Both the position numbers and the translations under genes were made by a program. Positions 57,178-64,000 of a stretch of DNA of 64,000 nucleotides are shown here, piece after piece. The notes below the pieces were generated by a model, which worked only from the letters and a program-made list of their open reading frames with translations, searched no databases and had not been told where the DNA came from. The DNA is from Jaltomata sinuosa. Its lineage: Eukaryota > Streptophyta > Magnoliopsida > Solanales > Solanaceae. The DNA is taken from the NCBI GenBank assembly GCA_003996215.1, contig QJPP01004092.1:1-64000 (forward strand), in the 5' to 3' direction. How positions within the stretch are numbered: position 1 is the first letter of the stretch; every line of letters starts with the position of its first letter.

Positions 57178-58499
57178 GATTTTTGTTGAATAAGAGGGAG
57201 ACAAATAAATGTGCAGATATTTTGGCAATTAAAGGACACAAACATAATAAAAATTTACTCTCTTAGTTTACTTTTATTTGGTCATTATTTCAAAAATAGA
57301 TTTTTATTTTTTACTCTTAATATTAATTATTTATCTTTTTAAAATCATTTTTCAAGATCTAATATCAAACATCAATTAATAAAAATTATATAATAAAATA
57401 ATCATGTCATCATTATTTTTTTAATAGGCATGCCAAGTTCAAATATGACAAGTAAAAATGAGTAGAGGGGTAATAATTTAGCGGAAATACGCTCAAAAGT
57501 ATAGAGTTTTTTTGCCGACAAATTCAGGACCCGTTTGACCATATATAATTCAAATAGTTTCTAGAAAAAATTTTGGCAAAATTTATTTGGCCATAAAATT
57601 TATCAAGTTTTGACAAAAAAAATTGACAAAAAATCAGAAATTGAAAAACTAGAAAAAATTAGTCATTGAGCTAAAATCTAGATTTTGGAATTCTTAAAAA
57701 ATTTAAAACTTATCTTAAACTTTTATATTTTATAAAAAAAATCTATCAATAGTGGCTCCAACTATAATTCTATATATTCAACCCTTTATTTATCTATATG
57801 AAAAGATTATATTAAAGAATAGTTAGTTATTATCGTTGTTATTATTTATTTATTTTGCATCGATGAAATCTTCATAACTAATTGTAATATGACAAGTCGT
57901 AATAGCTGGTAATTGTATTATTAATAGTTTTATTGAAATATCGTATTATAATTTTTGGATAATGTATTATCTAGTTCATTATAACAAATGATAATTTTAT
58001 GTCAAACTTATGAGTATTTTTAATAGATTTTAGAACTTATGCGTATAAATTACGTTTTTTTTTTAAAAGTGAAATATATTTCCCCAAAACTATGATTAAA
58101 CATATTTTAGTGGCCGTTTGGCCATGAAAACCAAATATCAAGTTGGAGTTGGAGTTGGAGTTGTGTTTGGCCATGAGTATAAATTGGAGTTGTTTTTGAT
58201 TTTTTGTGAGAGAAGTGAAAAGTGAAAACACCTTTTTCTTGTTTTTCAAATTTCGGAATTCAACTTCCGAAATTTTTCAAATTTTCATGGCCAAACACCA
58301 TTTCCGGAATTCAACTCCAGAAAAAAGTAAAAAAATTTCATAGAAAATTCCCCTTTAATATTTGAGATTCTATGGCCAAACACTAACTTAGGCGATCTTG
58401 CTTTTGAAAGAATGTAGTTTTTTCTTTTTTAGCTTTTCCAGTGTATCCAAAAAAAAGAAGAAGAGTAAAGTCCATTTTCCTTAATATTTTTTTGAATTT
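57178..58499. other. Spacer between duplicated blocks
   Basis: AT-rich DNA with one clear MITE (58106-58387) and a looser relative around 57530-57700 (TTTGACCATATATAATTC, TTTGGCCATAAAATTT). No gene was found. Confidence 0.55.
58106..58387. mobile_element. MITE with TTTGGCCAT inverted ends
   Basis: The left end TTAGTGGCCGTTTGGCCAT and the right end CTATGGCCAAACACTAA are inverted repeats. The inside has further inverted words (CGGAATTCAACTTCCG, TTCCGGAATTCAACTCC) and GGAGTTGGAGTTGGAGTT. No coding capacity. Confidence 0.7.
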
Positions 58500-58616
58500 C
58501 TATCTCTTGTCCAATTTATGTGCTCGAGTTTGACTCTATGCAACTAATTTTGATGATGATTTTTCTATAGGATAATAAAATTTCAGAATTTTAAATAATC
58601 AGCTTAGATAGTATAA

Positions 58617-58850
58617 TACTCTCTTTTTTTTCTAATCCATTTAAAAAAGAATGTCTTTTTTCGTTTTTTCTTTTCTGCAACTCTTTAGTTCTAACTTTCC
58701 ACATGACATATCTAGGATCACAAAATTAAAGATATTTTGGTAAATTTTACATATCTTTATATTAAGACCATAAAATTCAAAAGTCTTGTTTACTTTCTTA
58801 AATTTTGTGCAAAGTTAAAACTAGACAATTATATTAAAATGGAGGGAGTA
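58617..58850. mobile_element. Stowaway MITE in duplication copy 2
   Basis: TACTCTCTTTTTTTTC at the left and AAAATGGAGGGAGTA at the right are inverted ends with TA at the borders. Copy 1 has an empty site at about 52622-52640 (CAGCTTAGCTATATAGTTG), so the insertion is later than the duplication. Confidence 0.8.
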
Positions 58851-59177
58851 GTAGTTTTCCATTTGTTGTCTTTCATTTTCAATATTTTAATTAATATGGA
58901 CCCTGAATAGTCAGTCAAATGTTAGGTATAAAATGGGGGAGGATGCATTTTTATTAGTTTCTAATTCCAAAGTTGGTACGTCGTAGTAATTCTTCATTTA
59001 GTCTTAACAAACAAGCTATTGAAAATTTTGAATGGCAAATACAAGATAAAATTTCGATCAAGATGACCATTAATTGAAACAAGTCGATTCAGGAATCAGG
59101 ATAGATGGAAATGGTGAATCATATTTGCTGTCTTTTTTTCTCAAGTGAGGAATGAAGACTTTTTTTGTTGCCCCGCT

Positions 59178-59345
59178 CAGATGACCCTATGTGGTCCTGA
59201 ACGAGAATATTTCTATATTTATCCCATAAGGCATCCTGGTCTATTTGTTGGATTCACCGATACTACGGGAAGAGCATCCAAGACGCGCTAAGGCAAATGC
59301 ATAGAGCTCAAACATAGGCTTAACTCCTTAATGACACCTCTACTG
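59178..59345. other. Insert in copy 2 absent from copy 1
   Basis: Between GTTGCC and CTACTGTTTTGTAATGCC copy 2 has about 165 bases of balanced composition (GATGACCCTATGTGGTCC, GATTCACCGATACTACGGGA, AAGACGCGCTAAGGCAAATG). The texture is unlike the AT-rich surroundings. An organellar origin is possible but I cannot place it. Confidence 0.5.
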
Positions 59346-60208
59346 TTTTGTAATGCCTGTTTTAAACTATTTATAATATTATTCCTTTATTACCAAAACA
59401 GCAAAAGAAAGAGAAGTCAAATTTGACATGATGTAACTTGTTAAAGTAATATTTGCATAAATAAACATTTACTGTTTTTAAATGCCTGTCTTAAGTTTTT
59501 TAAACCTGTATCACATCCTTCAACTAAAATCTATGCAATATGAAGAATGCTTGCTAACGCGGAATGTTTTGTGTTCTGGCCATTCTGGGCTCCCCTGTCA
59601 ATTTCCACCATCAAGTTGTTTTTGCAGCTTAGTGAATGTGCTTGGTGCCTAATAGCTGATCGCAGCTCAATAGCTCTATCAATCTTCTTTTTTAAATTTA
59701 AAGAGGAGAGATTCGCCTGTTAGCATCAATGAAAGAAGCAACTCTAGTCCAAACATTGACATCAAATATGCCACCATATTGGGTTGCTGGTGAGGATACA
59801 AGAATAATTCAGCTCAGTTCTTAACTCATAACGAGCAGCAGACAGTCATAGGTCATAAGATATTGATAACCATCATTGGTACACAAAGAGGAAGTATTAG
59901 CTGTTCAGAAGCATCATGCAGCGAGCAAAGCAAAATCATTTCAGCTAAAGCTATAATTGTAACATGATTCCATTCCACGGTCTAAGAAACTAGAATTTGG
60001 CGCCGTTCAATTCAGTAGACGTTGGAACACAGATAGCACAAGAAACAGTCAACTAATAACTAGAAAACTTCTCTATATAAACTTCATTGCATAGGCAAAC
60101 AAAAAGAAAATAACGCTACAATTGTCAGTTTTCCTTCAACCAAGAAAGTTGTTGCCCCAGAAAAATTTCCGAAGTCTGCAATGAGATATCTGAATTTCTC
60201 TAGCTCTC

Positions 60209-60457
60209 TCAGCGGACAAAGTAGAGCTTACCCATGACGTGAAGGATTGCGACAAAGGATATGAAGCCAATACTCATCACAAGCACAACATTGGGGGATA
60301 TCTTGAGTCCGGGGGAATCATCAGTGTAGAATTGGAGCATGGTACCACCTGCTCCTCCTGCACCTCCAGCACCACCACCAGCGGTCTTCCTTCGACGTAG
60401 GTTAGCAGCAGCAGCTGCAGCAGTCCCCCTTTGCGGTCCACCTCCACCCAAAGCCAT
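60209..60457 (-). CDS. SEC61B: Protein transport protein Sec61 subunit beta, copy 2 (short C-terminus)
   Basis: The 82-residue product equals copy 1 except for one extra residue and an Ala in the Gly-rich run, Ser for Ala in the membrane segment (SIGFISFVAIL), and a TGA where copy 1 has AGA, so it ends KLYFVR. The last residues lie in the ER lumen and carry no known targeting signal, so the protein may still work. The same splice acceptor precedes the ATG. The frame is otherwise intact and its promoter words are kept, which argues for a live gene rather than a pseudogene. Confidence 0.93.
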   Translation of the reverse strand: MALGGGGPQRGTAAAAAANLRRRKTAGGGAGGAGGAGGTMLQFYTDDSPGLKISPNVVLVMSIGFISFVAILHVMGKLYFVR

Positions 60458-61379
60458 TTCTAGTCACTGTTTCAATGTATTGAATAGAAAATCTTTAGTG
60501 GGAAGAATCACAGAAACCTTTAACAAACTAATATATTGCAAGTCCTCAAACACAGAGAACATATAAAAGACAGTAAACAACTAACAATCAAATAATTGCA
60601 TTTATCGACTAAAGGGAACATCCAGGCATTCCAACAATACATAACAGTATGGAGTTGATAGATCCCTTCTGATATTTATGCATCACAACCTCTAAACTCT
60701 AAGAAAGGAACATCAACTATCAGTCAAAAGTTCAATCAACTCAACCATCAAATTCAAATTAGGGCACACAGTTGGAACAACAACAACAACAACAATAATA
60801 CTTGGACAATAATACTTGGACAACATCAAACATTTTCGAAATAATACAACTTTGAATTGTTCAATTGCTACTGATCTTTAGGAATTGCAAACTATATTAA
60901 ATATTTTAGTCTTCGGGTCACCAATTTCTCGAACGTCTGGTATTAGAAGTTCTAAAATTGCACAAGTAATATGAGACTGCTAGAACTACTATACATATCT
61001 TTTTACTCAGATTACGAGAATCATACTAATAAATTAACTTCAGTAGTGTCCATTGATGTATGTATTTAATAAGCCACATAGTTTGTTTAGAACATGTATT
61101 GGTGGTTATACTTTATAAGTTAGTGCAAGAGCTATTAACATATGCAAGCCTTTAGAAGTTGTTGCAGGAGCTATTAACATATGCAAACTCGAGGCAGTAT
61201 GCCTATAGTGTAATTGCAATCCAATAGGAGGAAACATGGCTCTAGATGTCTGACAGGAAACTCAATTCTTCATTTGTTTATTTTTGTTTGGGTATGGGGT
61301 GGGGGATATTCCTATTCTTGCTTCTGTATTGCTATTTTTGTACTTTCCTCTTTGATTGAAGCATTATAATTTGGTGGCA

Positions 61380-61480
61380 TACTCTAGGTGAGCTCAAGTT
61401 GGCCCGAGGACCACCGCCAACATACCCGTGTAATCCCACAAGTGGGGTTGGGGAAGGGTAGGATGTCCCACAGGGTTGCA
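61380..61480 (-). mobile_element. RTE/SINE 3'-end fragment
   Basis: TACCCGTGTAATCCCACAAG and GTGGGGTTGGGGAAGGGTAG are the reverse strand of the typical RTE-LINE 3' end. AAGTTGGCCCGAGGACCACC beside it resembles the SolS SINE 3' region, so this may be a hybrid or nested piece. Confidence 0.6.
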
Positions 61481-61796
61481 AGAAAATATGACAGCAAAAT
61501 AGTAAGATACAAAGTAAATGAAGCAATAGACCATAATACACATTGGAGAATAAAAAACTACGCGATTACTAAATACGAATACTAATCAGGAGTAGAGGAG
61601 ACTAGCCCCCTGCCTCCCATATAAAGTGGGACAACATTGGGCTAGCACTCTGCCCCATACAACAATGTTGCTCTAACCACCACTTTCTAAAACTTACCTT
61701 TAAGCGTTGGCGACACAAGGCCCGAACACCACCCTTATAAAAAATATTGAAGCATTATTATTTAATAAAGTCAATCAAACAACACATCCACAAGAT

Positions 61797-61918
61797 CCAA
61801 GGGTGTGGCCTACTAGTCAATGAAATGGTTTAAAATCATGAGGTCTCAGGTGACAAGTATCTCGTGGAATTAGTCGAGGTGCAGGCAAGCTGGTCCGGAC
61901 ACCACGGTTATTAAAAAA
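61797..61918 (+). mobile_element. Truncated SolS/TS-type SINE with target duplication, copy 2
   Basis: It begins CCAAGGGTGTGGCCTACTAG, keeps ATGAGGTCTCAGGT, then skips the middle to TATCTCGTGGAATTAGTCG and AGGTGCAGGCAAGCTGG and ends in an A run. ACACATCCACAAGAT stands at 61782-61796 and 61919-61933, a perfect 15-bp target duplication. It is 122 bp against about 240 for the intact form. Confidence 0.88.
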
Positions 61919-62034
61919 ACACATCCACAAGATAGGTATCGCAAAGATGTAGATGCCACGATGAATGTGTTGTCATACAAGACTAGATAAGATTATAAAT
62001 GACCACATTCATGAGAAGATTCAAATAGCACACA

Positions 62035-62320
62035 TGGGGACATTCAAGCACAAATCCCCCGAGAACTTGGGCAATGGATAGAAGCATGGAGAAGCACTCT
62101 ACTGTAGCGAGCGACCGGTTCTTATTGCGTTCATCCAAAATAGTCTTGCTCGCTCTTGAACTCTGCGAGTTCAACCACCACTTCCGGGTCTAAGGTCTAC
62201 TCGAGCATTGTCAGCCAACTTTGTGACTTTGCTTAGCTTCCAACATTGCAAAAGGAATAACCATTCATTATCTAGATGTCCTCAGAGGAGGGGTCCCACA
62301 GACTTTTTTCCAAAAGACAA
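62035..62320. other. 285-bp insert in copy 2 absent from copy 1
   Basis: The matching place in copy 1 (about 55365-55380) joins directly. The insert has balanced composition (GAGCGACCGGTTCTTATTGC, TTCAACCACCACTTCCGGG) and no frame of note. Origin is unknown. Confidence 0.5.
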
Positions 62321-62435
62321 GAATAAAATGAGAGGACACTTGAGATAGTATGGTCATGGAGAGTCAATGTGAAGGTGTTAAAAGGAAAATAACTTGGAAG
62401 AAAATTGTCTCGATGGAACTATAATTTGTTGGGAT

Positions 62436-62540
62436 CATGAATCAACAAAGAAATCTTTACTGGTTCTACCTCCTATTTTTTATAAAGAGAATGAATCTTT
62501 TTCTCCTCGAAGGATCAGAAAAAAATGGGTTCGGATAAGT
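62436..62540 (+). other. ycf2: Plastid ycf2 fragment (NUPT)
   Basis: About 100 bases, from TCAACAAAGAAATC to GGGTTCGGATAAG, contain TTCTACCTCCTATTTTTTAT and GAAGGATCAGAAAAAAATGG. Translated in pieces they give LLVLPPIFYKENESF and RRIRKKWVRIS, the pattern of plastid Ycf2. It stands inside the LINE remnant of copy 2 and is absent from copy 1. Frame use is not intact; it is a nuclear copy of plastid DNA. Confidence 0.7.
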
Positions 62541-63283
62541 AGACTTACCGGAAGTAGACTATGCAATAAAAACGGTGTATCGTTTATTCATCATTCTCGC
62601 CCCTGCTATACTGCACCTTTGGCCTAGAGTTGCTAACTACATTTATAAGACTGTTACAATTCAAATACAAGGCATCCAGTTTTAAGAAAAGTTCTTAACT
62701 AGTTGAGAGGAAAACAAAAGTTAGCTAACTTCTAGCTATTCAACCAAGTACTTGTTGAATACCACCAACTACACTAACTAGCCAATGAGTCTTGAAATCT
62801 AAGATCAAGAAATATTCAGGTATAAACTAAACTTACATGTAACCCAATTTAGGGAAGGAATAGACTAATCTAATATTTAAATCCACACTTATTACCACCA
62901 CAAATTTCAGAATCACAGACTCACTAAACGATTTGCAAATCATCACCATAAATTCACATCGCGATTTCGGAAAAAATTTAGAACTTTTTAACACAATTTT
63001 GTACAAAACCCTACCCGACCCGAAAGATCAAACGTCAAAGCCATCAGATCATAAAGCATCAATACAATTCAAAAAATTTAGATACTTTAGCTTTCAGATC
63101 TCAGAAATGCGAAGGTAATTTGCTCCGTTAAGATCAATTACTACAACTTTCTCCAATTATTAAAACTAAAAAAAAATCGAAATTTTTCACAAGCATGTAC
63201 AAATCTAATTACATCTGCAGGTATGAACACAAATTCATACAAATTTTTTTTAATGAAATAAAATTAGAAGAGGAGAAAAATAC

Positions 63284-63457
63284 CTAAGAATGCTGCGAAT
63301 TAGGGGGAAATAGTCTCTTCGATCTGGAAGGAAATTATAATACAGAGGAAGAAAAATGGAAGAGAGATTCTTTGACCTCATTTTTATACGTGGAGGAGGC
63401 CACGTAAATATGGCGAATCAAAACATGACACGTAATTCAGCACACCTTTGGCAAAAC
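63284..63457 (-). promoter_or_regulatory. Promoter and leader exon of SEC61-beta copy 2
   Basis: On the minus strand TTACGTGTCATG, GATTCGCC, TTACGTGGCC and CCACGTATAAAAATG precede the leader exon. TATAAAAA is at about 63381-63388. Spacing differs from copy 1 because about 45 bases between TATA region and leader are missing here. Confidence 0.5.
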
Positions 63458-64000
63458 TCCGATGGGGGAGTAGGGTGTCCACGGTTTGAATTGGTTATTA
63501 GTCAAAATATAAACCAAATTAATATAATTAATTTTTAAATTATTAAATCAAATATAATATACATATATCAGTTTAGTTGTTAACAGTTTCGATTCGATTT
63601 GATTCAATTATTAATCATGCATGAAAATAAAAGAAACGATTCATTCAAACGTAAAAAGATGACAATAATTATTCCAAAAAGAAAAAAATACATTGTGAGA
63701 TTATCATATAAAATAATAAAATGACGTACTCTAATACAAGAAATTAAAATTATAAATAAATTTGATGAAAACACATATAAGATAATTAAAATTATCCATA
63801 AAAAATAATAAATTATATATATATATAATTATAAAAAATATATATAATTTGTCAGTTCAGTTCGGTTATTTCTTTGATTTTTTGAATAACATTAAAAATA
63901 TTATCAATTTTTAAAAATATAAAACCAAACCAAACAAAAATGAATTTATTTAATCAGTTTCGTTTGATTTTTGATTCGGATCAATTTTTACCCAAATCGT
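63458..64000. other. AT-rich flank without recognisable gene
   Basis: No gene or clear element. A sentence-like set of AT-rich words with GGTTTGAATTGGTTATTAG, CAGTTCAGTTCGGTTATTTC and TTTCGTTTGATTTTTGATTC suggests part of an unknown repeat at the window edge. Confidence 0.5.

Larger units (their letters stand above)
60467..63283 (-). other. 5'-UTR intron of SEC61-beta copy 2 (2.8 kb)
   Basis: The acceptor at 60467 and donor TTAG|GTATTTTT at 63283 match copy 1. Inside are the truncated SINE, LINE and SINE 3' pieces, a 285-bp copy-specific insert and a plastid fragment. An (AAC)n run lies at 60779-60795. Confidence 0.6.
58500..63457. repeat. Segmental duplication, copy 2
   Basis: This is the second copy of the SEC61-beta block. 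Compared with copy 1 it has gained a Stowaway MITE (58617), a 165-bp piece (59178), a truncated SINE (61797), a 285-bp piece (62035) and a plastid fragment (62436), and lacks the SINE and the LINE 3' end of copy 1. Confidence 0.9.

Overview
The window is plant nuclear DNA, most likely from a nightshade (Solanaceae, probably Solanum). The grounds are tRNA-derived SINEs of the SolS/TS type, a pararetrovirus relic with a TAV gene, two plant SEC61-beta genes, and AT-rich DNA full of small MITEs. Most of it is repeats. The only confident host genes are the two SEC61-beta copies; a third, three-exon gene is a candidate.

Layout. (1) 1-10685 (+): the right part of a large Ty3/gypsy Tat/Ogre-like LTR retrotransposon. 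It holds a gag gene, about 2.4 kb of noncoding repeat-rich DNA with no pol, a polypurine tract and a 4.1-kb 3' LTR. Four copies of a two-hairpin motif with compensating base changes sit in its untranslated parts; this is the most interesting signal in the window. (2) 10686-14090: noncoding DNA with a Stowaway-like MITE and a TIR element. (3) 14122-33208: a rearranged endogenous pararetrovirus (Caulimoviridae) set between two (AT)n tracts. It has a 4.1-kb inverted block (protease/RT/RNase H, TAV, promoter), a leader fragment, then three direct units. The unit 19857-24546 and the start of the next are near-identical 4690-bp tandem copies. The last unit covers a whole 8.5-kb genome equivalent (24551-33077). 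Nearly every long reading frame is broken somewhere, and the two viral promoters face outward. (4) 33229-47469: AT-rich DNA with a decayed RTE-type LINE split by a hAT MITE with a perfect 8-bp target duplication, and a 2.2-kb foldback element with 112-bp tandem repeats and a 100-nt T run. (5) 47470-51975 (+): candidate three-exon gene for a Ser/Thr-rich coiled-coil protein. (6) 52500-57177 and 58500-63457: a segmental tandem duplication, each copy carrying a SEC61-beta gene on the minus strand with a long 5'-UTR intron. Since the duplication the copies have gained different insertions (SINEs, a MITE, a plastid ycf2 piece).

How parts relate. In the retrotransposon, Gag alone could not move the element, so an autonomous relative would have to supply pol. 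In the pararetrovirus, PBS, small upstream frames, MP-CP, PR-RT-RH and TAV follow the family order, but the internal units lack the promoter and the breaks make autonomous expression unlikely. The 4.1-kb inverted repeat and the palindromic junctions could yield double-stranded RNA. All functional statements come from sequence reading and family knowledge; no search or folding program was run.
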